From Pseudomonadota bacterium (GTDB lineage: Bacteria > Myxococcota_A > Polyangia > Polyangiales > Polyangiaceae), in the NCBI GenBank assembly GCA_023423895.1, contig JAFAER010000057.1, positions 1 to 64,000 on the forward strand: a DNA stretch of 64,000 bases, read 5' to 3'. Each line of letters opens with the position of its first letter. Positions within the stretch are counted from its first letter, which is position 1. Under the pieces are notes generated by a model. It saw only the letters and a program-made list of their open reading frames with translations. It made no database searches and was not told the origin of the DNA. Below are positions 1-8,257 of the stretch, piece after piece. Both the position numbers and the translations under genes were made by a program.

Positions 1-1899
1 GCGACGAGCAACATCTGCACGGCGCAGGCGCTGCTCGCCGTCGTCGCGAGCATGTACGCCGTCTATCACGGGCCGAAGGGGATCCGCGCGATCGCCGAGC
101 GCGTGCACGCCCTCACGGCGACGCTGCGCGAAGGTGTCTCCAAGCTCGATCTGAAGGTCACGCACGACGCGTTCTTCGACACGCTCTGCATCGAGGGCAC
201 GGAGAAGAGCGTCAACGACTGGCTCGCTGCGGCGGAGAAGAAGAAGATCAACCTCCGGCGCTACTCGCCGACGAGCGTCTGCGTCGCCATCGACGAGACG
301 ACGAGCCTCCGCGACATCGGCGACCTCGTCGACGTCTTCTCGCTCGGGAAGGGAGCCGAGGACTTCGAGACCGTCGCCGAGATGTTCCGGCGCGCGATCC
401 CGAAGGAGCTCGAGCGCAAGTCGGCTTACCTCACGCATCCGGTCTTCAACGAGCACCACTCCGAGACGGAGATGCTCCGCTACGTGCGCAAGCTCGAAGG
501 GCGCGACCTCTCGCTCGCGCACTCGATGATCCCGCTCGGCTCCTGCACGATGAAGCTGAACGCGACGGCGGAGATGATGCCCATCACGGACGCTTGGTGG
601 AACCGCATCCATCCGTTCGTGCCGCTCTCGCAGGCGAAGGGCTACGCGCAGATCTTCTCCGAGATGGAGAAGGCGCTCGCGGAGATCACCGGCCTGCCGG
701 CGGTCTCGCTCCAGCCGAACGCGGGCGCGCAGGGCGAATACACCGGCCTCCTCGTCATCAAGAAGCACCACCAGATGCGCGGTGAAGGTCACCGCAACGT
801 CTGCCTCATCCCAGCCTCGGCGCACGGGACGAACCCTGCTTCCGCGGTCATGGCGGGCATGCAGGTCGTCGTCGTGAAGACCGACGCGAGCGGCAACATC
901 GACGTGGCGGACCTCGAGGCGCGCGCCAAGGAGCACTCGCAGAACCTCGCCGCGATCCAGGTCACCTACCCGTCGACGCACGGCGTGTTCGAGGAGGAGA
1001 TCAAGAAGATCTGCTCGATCGTCCACGAGCACGGCGGCCAGGTCTACATGGACGGCGCCAACATGAACGCGCAGGTCGGCCTCTGCCGCCCGGGCGACAT
1101 CGGCGCGGACGTCGTGCACATCAACCTGCACAAGACGTTCTGCATCCCGCACGGCGGTGGTGGTCCCGGCATGGGCCCGATCGCGGTCGGGGCGCACCTC
1201 GGCAAGCACCTGCCGGCGAAGCCGGTGGTCGAGCCGCGCTCGGCGGACTCGGTCGGCCCGATCGCGGCGGCGCCGTGGAGCAGCGCGAGCATCCTCCTCA
1301 TCTCCTGGGCCTACATCCAGATGATGGGCGGCTGGGGCCTCACGCAGGCGACGAAGACGGCGATCCTCAACGCCAACTACATCGCGCATCGCCTCGGACC
1401 GCACTTCCCCGTCGTCTACGTCGGCGCGAAGGGCCGCGTCGCGCACGAGTGCATCCTCGACGTCCGCCCGTTCAAGCGCACGGCCGGCATCGAGGTCGAC
1501 GACGTCGCGAAGCGCCTGATGGACTACGGCTTCCACGCGCCGACGATGTCCTTCCCGATCGCCGGCACGCTGATGGTCGAGCCGACGGAGAGCGAGTCGC
1601 TCGCCGAGATCGACCGCTTCTGCGACGCGATGATCGCGATCCGCGAAGAGATCCGTCAGATCGAGGAAGGCAAGCTGCCGCGCGAGGACAACCCCCTCAA
1701 GCACGCGCCGCACACGGTCGAGGCGTGCGTCTCCGACGAGTGGACGCACCCGTACTCGCGCGAGGTGGCCGCCTTCCCGGCGCCGTGGACGCGTGATCGG
1801 AAGTTCTGGCCGTCGGTCTCGCGCCTCAACAACGCGGCCGGCGACCGGAAGCTGATCTGCTCCTGCCCGCCGATCGAAGAGTACGCCGCGGCGGAGTAG
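1..1899 (+). CDS. gcvP: Glycine dehydrogenase (decarboxylating), P protein, 3' part
   Basis: P protein of the glycine cleavage system: it decarboxylates glycine with PLP and passes the aminomethyl group to the lipoyl arm of GcvH in the cytoplasm. The frame is already open at base 1 (ATSNICTAQALLAVVASMYA, a signature block of the family), so the gene begins upstream and 632 residues are visible. The PLP-binding lysine is in NLHKTFCIPHGGGGPG (bases 1132-1134), and the Gly-rich stretch after it is intact. The visible part spans what would be the end of the N-terminal half and all of the C-terminal half, so this is the long single-chain form, not split gcvPA/gcvPB. It ends at TAG, 48 bases before a strong hairpin. 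The first internal ATG (52) is not the start. Confidence 0.97.
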   Translation, partial: ATSNICTAQALLAVVASMYAVYHGPKGIRAIAERVHALTATLREGVSKLDLKVTHDAFFDTLCIEGTEKSVNDWLAAAEKKKINLRRYSPTSVCVAIDETTSLRDIGDLVDVFSLGKGAEDFETVAEMFRRAIPKELERKSAYLTHPVFNEHHSETEMLRYVRKLEGRDLSLAHSMIPLGSCTMKLNATAEMMPITDAWWNRIHPFVPLSQAKGYAQIFSEMEKALAEITGLPAVSLQPNAGAQGEYTGLLVIKKHHQMRGEGHRNVCLIPASAHGTNPASAVMAGMQVVVVKTDASGNIDVADLEARAKEHSQNLAAIQVTYPSTHGVFEEEIKKICSIVHEHGGQVYMDGANMNAQVGLCRPGDIGADVVHINLHKTFCIPHGGGGPGMGPIAVGAHLGKHLPAKPVVEPRSADSVGPIAAAPWSSASILLISWAYIQMMGGWGLTQATKTAILNANYIAHRLGPHFPVVYVGAKGRVAHECILDVRPFKRTAGIEVDDVAKRLMDYGFHAPTMSFPIAGTLMVEPTESESLAEIDRFCDAMIAIREEIRQIEEGKLPREDNPLKHAPHTVEACVSDEWTHPYSREVAAFPAPWTRDRKFWPSVSRLNNAAGDRKLICSCPPIEEYAAAE

Positions 1900-1947
1900 C
1901 CGCCTCTCGCCACCCGGCGCCGGTCGATCTCGATCGGCGCAATCACG

Positions 1948-1980
1948 ACGGCGCCCAGCGTTTGCTCGCTGCGGCGCCGT
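1948..1980. terminator. Bidirectional hairpin terminator between gcvP and the LuxR gene
   Basis: An 8-bp outer stem (ACGGCGCC with GGCGCCGT) and a 5-bp inner stem (CAGCG with CGCTG) enclose a TTTGCT loop, with one unpaired C at 1972. It lies between two convergent genes. A weaker 9-bp hairpin with one G-U pair sits just upstream at 1917-1940. There is no long T tract, which is common in high-GC genomes. Confidence 0.7.
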
Positions 1981-2028
1981 TCGAATTGGCGGTGGCTCAG
2001 TCATTCTCGGTTGGGTCGGTCGCCGCGC

Positions 2029-2811
2029 TCAGCGCCCGAGCTCCAGCCAGCGTTGGAAGAGCTCCACACGACTCGAGACCGAGAGCTTCGCATAGACCGA
2101 GAGCACGATCTGGTGGGCCGAACGTGCGGTGAGGTTCATCACCTCGGCGATCTGCTTCTCGCTCTTCCTACCCAGCAGCAGCCGGAACATCTCGCTCTCT
2201 CGCGGGCTGAGGAGCACGCGGCCGTCGAAGACGCCGGACCAGGCGCCGATCCGACGCAGCGGCGTGCCGAGGACGGGCAACAGCTCCAGCACGCGCGCGC
2301 GGTCTGCATCGCGAAAGGCGCGCTCGCCGAGCGCACGCTCGATCCCGATGCGGATGTGAGCGCCGGGGCCGAGCGGAACCCCGCCGATGAGCAGGTCGCC
2401 AGACCCGATCGCCTTCTGGAGCGCGATCAGTGCGGGGGCCTGACTCACGCTCCTGTCGCGGACGGAGCGCCGCTCGAGCCACAGCTCGTTGCGCCTCGCG
2501 GTGTGGAGCTGCACCTCGGGATAGTCGACGTACCTGCGGTCACGGACGATCTCGGCGAGGAGTAGAGACGCGCGCGGCGAGAGCGGGAACGCTCGGTGAT
2601 AGGTGTCGATGCGGAAGCCACCGAGCGGATCCTTGCGCCGCCTCGCGGCAGCTCCGCGGCGCGTGGCGAGGATCACGTAGCCGTTCTGCGCGCGCGCGGC
2701 ATCGATCAAGAGCTGGAGTACTCCACGGAGGGCCGCCTCCGGGTCGGCGACGGCCTGGTTCGTGAGCGCCACCACTCTCTGGAGAAGAGCCGGTTTCGCC
2801 GCGCCTCCCAT
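2029..2811 (-). CDS. LuxR-type helix-turn-helix transcriptional regulator
   Basis: 260 residues. The C-terminal ~60 residues form a LuxR/GerE-type DNA-binding domain (LSPRESEMFRLLLGRKSEKQ, then an IAEVMNLTARSAHQIVLSVY recognition region and a final VELFQRW helix). The N-terminal ~190 residues show no receiver Asp or HSL-binding signature that I recognise. They look like a GAF-like sensory region (a run such as NGYVILATRRG followed by alternating strands), which is inference. It converges on gcvP across a terminator and diverges from the giant lipoprotein gene at 2890, so it could regulate that gene from the 78-bp shared spacer. The ligand is unknown. Confidence 0.8.
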   Translation of the reverse strand: MGGAAKPALLQRVVALTNQAVADPEAALRGVLQLLIDAARAQNGYVILATRRGAAARRRKDPLGGFRIDTYHRAFPLSPRASLLLAEIVRDRRYVDYPEVQLHTARRNELWLERRSVRDRSVSQAPALIALQKAIGSGDLLIGGVPLGPGAHIRIGIERALGERAFRDADRARVLELLPVLGTPLRRIGAWSGVFDGRVLLSPRESEMFRLLLGRKSEKQIAEVMNLTARSAHQIVLSVYAKLSVSSRVELFQRWLELGR

Positions 2812-2836
2812 CTCGGCGCCATCCTACGAGCGTCTC

Positions 2837-2852
2837 CCTGCCGTTTGGCAGG
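2837..2852. promoter_or_regulatory. Small hairpin in the divergent spacer
   Basis: Perfect 6-bp inverted repeat CCTGCC-GTTT-GGCAGG in the 78-bp region between the LuxR-type gene (start 2811) and the lipoprotein gene (start 2890). It could be an operator or part of a leader. It is short enough to occur by chance. Confidence 0.3.
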
Positions 2853-2889
2853 ATTAAGTCGCGCCCCCGAGGCATGCGACGGTGCGACC

Positions 2890-5800
2890 ATGCGCTCTCC
2901 GCTACGTTTCGTCGGTCTGCTCACCAGCAGCGCGCTCCTAGTTGCTTGCAGCCAGGAGCCCGCCGCCGCGGGCCCAACCTGCGAAAAGAGCAACATCGAC
3001 GAAGACCGTGCGTGTGTCGTGGACACTCACTGCCCCTGCGGCGCGCACTGCGAGCTCGGCCGATGTTTCGCCGCGTGCCGCGCAGACACCGACTGCAGCG
3101 GCGGGGACAACCGCTGTGACGACTACGGGCGGTGCCGGCCGAGGAGCCACACCGCGCTCCTCCCGGAGGCTCCCGCCGAGACGGGCGGCACCCTCCGCGC
3201 GCCCGCGCGGGTCGTTCTCTCGGACAACGGAGAAGCGATCGTCACGCTGCAGGCCTCGAACATCGAGGTCCCCGAAGCTCGCGTGGCGACGCGTGGCGGC
3301 TCCGAGGTCCGATGCCCGGGCGCGACCGACTTCACGAACGAGTGCATACTCCAAGCGGTCAAACCCGGCGCGACCGTCGACCTCACGTTTCGCATGACGT
3401 CCTCGACGACCGATGCGTCCCAGACGCCGGAGTTCGTCGTCTACACGCATTCGGGGAACACGACGATCTCACCAGCCGTCGTCGCGCCGGTCACCGCGGC
3501 ACCGCTCGACGGAGCCTATCGCGGGACCGGCTTCGTCGTGTCGACCGGCACCGGCACGCCGGCAGCTCCCGGACGGGCGCCGGAGTACCAGATGCAGATC
3601 CCCTTCGTGGTCCAGGTGGAGGGGACGGCGAGCGGCGCGAAGATCATCATCGAGGATCCGCTCGGCGCGCTCACGAGCGCGGGCAGGCTCGTCGGCAGCT
3701 TCGCGCTCGGAGCGCCGAGCGCGGACGGTGTCCAGACCGGCACGCTCACGATCCCCACGGCGCCCTTCACGTCGGGGACGATCGGTAACGGCGCGAGCTG
3801 GGAGCTCGTCGCGGCAGTCCAGGCCTCGATCACCTTCCGCCCCGAGTCGCAGTCCCTCGGGATCGAGCTCACCGAAGTGCTGAGCGGTCTCGGCGTGAGC
3901 AACAAGCCCGCCATCGCTTGGCGGCTCTCCCTCTCGCGCGCTGGCGATCGGAACTCGCCCGTCCCGGCGACCCCGGCGCCGGCGGCCCTCTCGTACAACG
4001 AGGACACCGCCGCGTCGACGCCGCTCGCCTGGGAGGTCGAGGCCGCGAAGGCCGCTCCCGCGTACGCGACACTCAGCGATCGCGAGCGCCGCTCACGTCG
4101 CGCATTCTTCCCCGGAGAGACCACACGTCTCGACGCCTGCCTCGCCCCCAGCCCCGCCGAGATGACGGAGATCGGGCGCTTCCCTCTCGGCATGTACGTC
4201 GGGTCCGGCTCGGTCGTGGATGACATGCCGTCGGGCCCCGACGGATGGCAGCGTCGGTCGGATCTCTTCTTCCACGCGGGCACGACGGATGCGCTGCTCG
4301 GATTCGAGATCCAGACCGTCTCGCTCACGAACACGGCGAACGCGCAGCTGCTGGAGGCCAAGCTCCCGTGCCGTACCTCCAACGGCCTGATGGACATCTA
4401 CCCGCCGGCGTTCGGCGGAGGGCGCTTTCAGAATTGGAGCACGAACCCCGTCTTCGCTCCGCAATTCGACATCTGCTCCGAGCTCGCGGAAGCGACGGGA
4501 TGCACCGTCCAGGCCGTCCCCAGCTCGGACGTCATCTTCGATGGGACCGGGAGGGTTCGTTACCGCGTCGGCGCGAACAACGCGGTGGCGGAAGCGAGCA
4601 ACGTCCCGTTCCACTGGCACATGAACGTGCGCGCGGTCTGCGTTCTCCCTGCCCGATCCTTCCAGTGCGGGCCGCTCGTTTCGTGCGCGACGCCCGACAC
4701 CGCCGCCACCACCGTCGCGAGTCTGGCGTCATCGGAGCTCGGCGCGACGCCAGGCGCGATCAGCCAGGAGCTCGCGTGCGCGAGCGGAGACCGCTCCGCC
4801 GCGATCGACCTCGACCTTGCGAACGACTCCGGCGCTGGCGCGACCGCCGAGGAGGCATTCTCCAAGTGCTTCGCGGATCTCGCGCGGCTCCACGAGGCGC
4901 CTCCGTCGGTGGGGGCGAAGACGGGCGGCCAGGCGCTGTCGGCCGTGTTCGGCGAGGGATCGGGCTGCCTCGCGCCCGGTCGCTTCCTCACCGCCGTAGC
5001 GCAGAGCCTCGCCCCCGATCGATCGAGCGAGCCCGTGACCCCGACGCACCTCGCGAGCTCGGCGTACGGCCAACGTCTGCTCGGACGCTGGCTCGATCTG
5101 CATGCGTACCTCGCAACCGAGCTCGTCGAGCGCGACAAGGTGGCCGAGGTCTTGCGCAAGGAGGGGGCCGCGAACGCGCCGCCAACGGCAGAGAACGGCC
5201 TCGATGTATCGCTCGGCGCATGGGACCTCCTCTTCCTGCCGCGCGTTGCCCGTGCGCTCGATCGGGCACCTGCCGAGGTGCTCGCCTCTCCGGACTACCG
5301 CGAGCGTCTGGGCATCACGCCCCGCCCGCAGGACGATCAGCAGATGGGCCTCGCTGCAAAGATGTTCTCGACGCTCGCGAGCCAGGGACAGCTCCTCGAT
5401 GTCGCCCTGGAGCGCGCCGCGCTTCGATACGACACGACATCGATCGACGAGGTGCGTAAGTTCCTCCCGCGCTTCCTCGCGGCTGGCGCGCTCGCGCACG
5501 GCCTCGAGCAGCGCGCCGCGGCGCACGACCCGCAGTACGCCTGGCAGGACCGCTTCGTGCGCTCCGAAAAGCGCGCGGCGCCGCTGCTCTCGCAGGCGAT
5601 CGCCCGTGCCGACGGGATCCTCAGCGGGAAGAATCCGCTCGGGATCGAGGAGGCCGATCTGCCGCTGTACTTCCTCGCCGACAAGTCTACGGGGCCTGGC
5701 GGTCGCTTCGCGGCGGTCTCCGACTTCCTCCTCGGAACGGGACCGGACTCGCCGGCGTGGGCGCCGTCGCTCGTGAAGCAGGCCCAAGCGGCGCTGACCG

Positions 5801-7995
5801 AGGCGCGCACGGGCTACGAGAACGAGAGCGACCGTCAGTTCAGAGCCGCGCTCGCCGCGCAGCAGTTCCAGCTCTTCATCGACAACGTCGCCTACGACTA
5901 CGACGTCTCTCTCCGAGGCTACTGCGGGCCGACGACGGCCTCGCTCGTGAGCGATCCAAGCTTCAACGCGAGCAAATGCTTCCACGCATCCACGCCCGGG
6001 TGCGCCACGAGCGTGCCAGACTATTCGGCGCGCTGGAGGGCGGACGACGTGAAGGCCAACCTGTGCGTGGGCTCGCGCCTATCTGCCCACAAGTCCAGCG
6101 CGGACGACTATGCATCCGCTGCAACCAAGGCGTTCGTCGCCCACTGCTGGGACCCCAGCCCGGGGACGCTACCGATCGAGGTGGTCCCGTGCGGCGACAT
6201 GTCATGCGCGACCTGCACGGTGTCGGGCGTCACCAAGAGCGTTCCTCTCACCCTCGGGACGTGGAGCCGGAGAGACGGCGCCCGCGAGGGGGCGCCGCAG
6301 CTACCCGTGCTCATCACCGCATGCGAGAGGGAGACCAAGGGGCGCGTCAGCGTCCCCGTGCCGCCAGCGAGCAAGCCGCTCGCCGAGTGCGTGAACGGCT
6401 CGCTCGGCGAGGCAGCCCTCGCCACGCACACCGCCGCGCGCGAGGTCGAGATCGCACGGCAGGAGCTCGCCGACTTCAACGAGCGGTACGCGATCGCCGT
6501 CCGCTCCTGCCAGCTCCTCGATGAGAAGAACCAGAATCTGAAGAACGTCCGCGCGAAGTTCGACCAGGATATCTCCGCGCTCATTGCTGCGCGCGCCGCC
6601 GCGGACTCCGCGGCCTCGGCCGCGCACGCGCTCGAAGGCTGTTTCGCCACGATGGCGGGTGCATCCGGCGAGACCCCATGGGGTGCCATCAAGGGCACGG
6701 TAGCGACTGCCGTCGCCTGCACCGCGGGCGGCGTCGCAGCAGCGGCCGAGATCACCGGCCACGGCCTGTCTGCCGCCATCGAGAACGCACAGCGCAACCA
6801 CGACTCCAACGTCGCCGAGATCGAGGGCAAGGCCGAGGTCGACATCTGCTTCAACGACGCGCGTCAGGAGCTCGTCGGCATGCGCGGCGCCGCGCTTCGC
6901 ATCGAGCAAGCCGTCCAGGACATGCAGGCCGCGCACACGTTCTTCCAGAACGAGCTCTCGACAGCGCAGATCCTCCATGACGAGGGCCTCGCGTACGTGA
7001 GCGACCTCGAGGCGAGCCGCCTGTCCGGGCCGACCGGCTACCCGTGGACGAACGAGCCCGTCAATCGATACGCGCAGTACATGCGCCTCGCTCGCCGGGC
7101 CACGTACCTCGCGGTGCGCGCGGTCGAGTACGAGTTCCAAGCGTCTCTCACGGACCGCGCGGCCGTTCTCGGGGCGTCGACGCCCGACGAGCTCGCGACG
7201 CTGCTCTCACATCTCTGGTCCACCTCTGGCACGCGCACGATCGGCGGCAACCGCCCGAGTGACCTGCACGTCGTGCTCAGCCTACGTGACGACGTCTTCC
7301 GTCTGGGCGACACCAGCGCGATGCCTCCGTCCGAACGCCCGCAGAACGCAGCCACGCGTTTCCGCGAGCTCCTCCAGGAGCACAAGTACGCCGAGTACGA
7401 CGCGAACGGGAAGTACCTCGGGCAGCGTATCCCGTTCACGCTCGCCCCGCTCGGAGCGATCGGCCTGCCCGCGAACGCGATTCCGATCTACACGACCACC
7501 GACTGCGCCGAGCGTCTCTGGTCGGTCAACGCGTCGGTCATCGGCAAGAACATCTACAGCGGCTCGAGCACCACGTTCGCGCGCATCGACCTCTTGAAGC
7601 AGAACACCTTCTTCAGTCAGTGGTGCGGAGACGCGCCGCCGAACAATCCCTTCCAGGTCGCCTCCGTGCGCCCCGCGCGCAACCTGTTCCGCGAGCCCGA
7701 CCTCGCGCCCACGGTGGCGGCGAGTCAAAGCGTCGAGCAGGGTGACCACCTCTACTCGCGCGCCCGGATGCAAGCGTTCTTCAACGTCGACCGCGCAGCG
7801 CTCGAGGATCCGACGTACATGAACGGAGAGACGAGCGAGCTCGCTGGACGCGGTCTCTACGGCGAGTACGCCCTCTTCATCCCGGCCTCGCTCATCGCGC
7901 AGGAGGCGGCCGGCGGCAACTACACCGCCGGCGTCGTGCTCGATCGCGTCGAGGACATCCTGCTTCGCCTCGACTACGTGTCCGTCGCGCGCTGA
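2890..7995 (+). CDS. Giant (1,701-aa) cysteine-rich secreted lipoprotein, function unknown
   Basis: The start is set at ATG 2890 because it opens a lipoprotein signal peptide (MRSPLRFVGLL..LVACSQE, lipobox LVAC). The frame is open further upstream, but that part antisenses the LuxR gene and looks non-coding. Residues about 28-80 hold closely spaced cysteines (CPCGAHCELGRC, CRADTDC), as in small disulphide domains. The middle is alpha/beta without a family I recognise. Around residues 1175-1260 there is an Ala/Glu/Gln-rich helical, probably coiled-coil stretch, followed by a Gly/Ala-rich segment (GVAAAAEITGHG). No catalytic motif is evident. Expected location is the outer membrane or cell surface. 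It ends before a hairpin at 8179. Confidence 0.85.
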   Translation: MRSPLRFVGLLTSSALLVACSQEPAAAGPTCEKSNIDEDRACVVDTHCPCGAHCELGRCFAACRADTDCSGGDNRCDDYGRCRPRSHTALLPEAPAETGGTLRAPARVVLSDNGEAIVTLQASNIEVPEARVATRGGSEVRCPGATDFTNECILQAVKPGATVDLTFRMTSSTTDASQTPEFVVYTHSGNTTISPAVVAPVTAAPLDGAYRGTGFVVSTGTGTPAAPGRAPEYQMQIPFVVQVEGTASGAKIIIEDPLGALTSAGRLVGSFALGAPSADGVQTGTLTIPTAPFTSGTIGNGASWELVAAVQASITFRPESQSLGIELTEVLSGLGVSNKPAIAWRLSLSRAGDRNSPVPATPAPAALSYNEDTAASTPLAWEVEAAKAAPAYATLSDRERRSRRAFFPGETTRLDACLAPSPAEMTEIGRFPLGMYVGSGSVVDDMPSGPDGWQRRSDLFFHAGTTDALLGFEIQTVSLTNTANAQLLEAKLPCRTSNGLMDIYPPAFGGGRFQNWSTNPVFAPQFDICSELAEATGCTVQAVPSSDVIFDGTGRVRYRVGANNAVAEASNVPFHWHMNVRAVCVLPARSFQCGPLVSCATPDTAATTVASLASSELGATPGAISQELACASGDRSAAIDLDLANDSGAGATAEEAFSKCFADLARLHEAPPSVGAKTGGQALSAVFGEGSGCLAPGRFLTAVAQSLAPDRSSEPVTPTHLASSAYGQRLLGRWLDLHAYLATELVERDKVAEVLRKEGAANAPPTAENGLDVSLGAWDLLFLPRVARALDRAPAEVLASPDYRERLGITPRPQDDQQMGLAAKMFSTLASQGQLLDVALERAALRYDTTSIDEVRKFLPRFLAAGALAHGLEQRAAAHDPQYAWQDRFVRSEKRAAPLLSQAIARADGILSGKNPLGIEEADLPLYFLADKSTGPGGRFAAVSDFLLGTGPDSPAWAPSLVKQAQAALTEARTGYENESDRQFRAALAAQQFQLFIDNVAYDYDVSLRGYCGPTTASLVSDPSFNASKCFHASTPGCATSVPDYSARWRADDVKANLCVGSRLSAHKSSADDYASAATKAFVAHCWDPSPGTLPIEVVPCGDMSCATCTVSGVTKSVPLTLGTWSRRDGAREGAPQLPVLITACERETKGRVSVPVPPASKPLAECVNGSLGEAALATHTAAREVEIARQELADFNERYAIAVRSCQLLDEKNQNLKNVRAKFDQDISALIAARAAADSAASAAHALEGCFATMAGASGETPWGAIKGTVATAVACTAGGVAAAAEITGHGLSAAIENAQRNHDSNVAEIEGKAEVDICFNDARQELVGMRGAALRIEQAVQDMQAAHTFFQNELSTAQILHDEGLAYVSDLEASRLSGPTGYPWTNEPVNRYAQYMRLARRATYLAVRAVEYEFQASLTDRAAVLGASTPDELATLLSHLWSTSGTRTIGGNRPSDLHVVLSLRDDVFRLGDTSAMPPSERPQNAATRFRELLQEHKYAEYDANGKYLGQRIPFTLAPLGAIGLPANAIPIYTTTDCAERLWSVNASVIGKNIYSGSSTTFARIDLLKQNTFFSQWCGDAPPNNPFQVASVRPARNLFREPDLAPTVAASQSVEQGDHLYSRARMQAFFNVDRAALEDPTYMNGETSELAGRGLYGEYALFIPASLIAQEAAGGNYTAGVVLDRVEDILLRLDYVSVAR

Positions 7996-8178
7996 AGGCC
8001 CGGACAGGCCACCGCAGCGCGAGGCACTCACCTCCCGGTGTAGCGATGGATCGCAACGTGGACCGGGCGCGATTCGTCGCCGACGCGTTCGACTCGTTGC
8101 CGCTCGGACAGGCCAGCGAGCGCCGTGCCGACGGTCTGGGCGGGCCAGGCGCATAGCTCGCAGCGCTCGACGCGCGCA

Positions 8179-8212
8179 ACGACGCCGGCAGCTTCACGCT
8201 GGCCGGCGTCGT
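8179..8212. terminator. Bidirectional hairpin terminator
   Basis: A 10-bp perfect outer stem (ACGACGCCGG with CCGGCGTCGT) and a 4-bp inner stem (CAGC with GCTG) enclose a TTCAC loop, with one unpaired G at 8202. It lies between the convergent ends of the giant lipoprotein gene (7995) and the astacin gene (8258). The layout (two stems, one unpaired base on the 3' side) matches the hairpin at 1948-1980. Confidence 0.75.
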
Positions 8213-8257
8213 CGTGTTCTCGCTTGGATGGGAGAGCGGGTGACTCGCTGCCTCGGC

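Noticed and set aside
2596..2889. Upstream extension of the giant lipoprotein frame
   Set aside because: Overlaps the LuxR-type gene on the other strand and lacks a signal peptide. ATG 2890 begins a proper lipoprotein signal.
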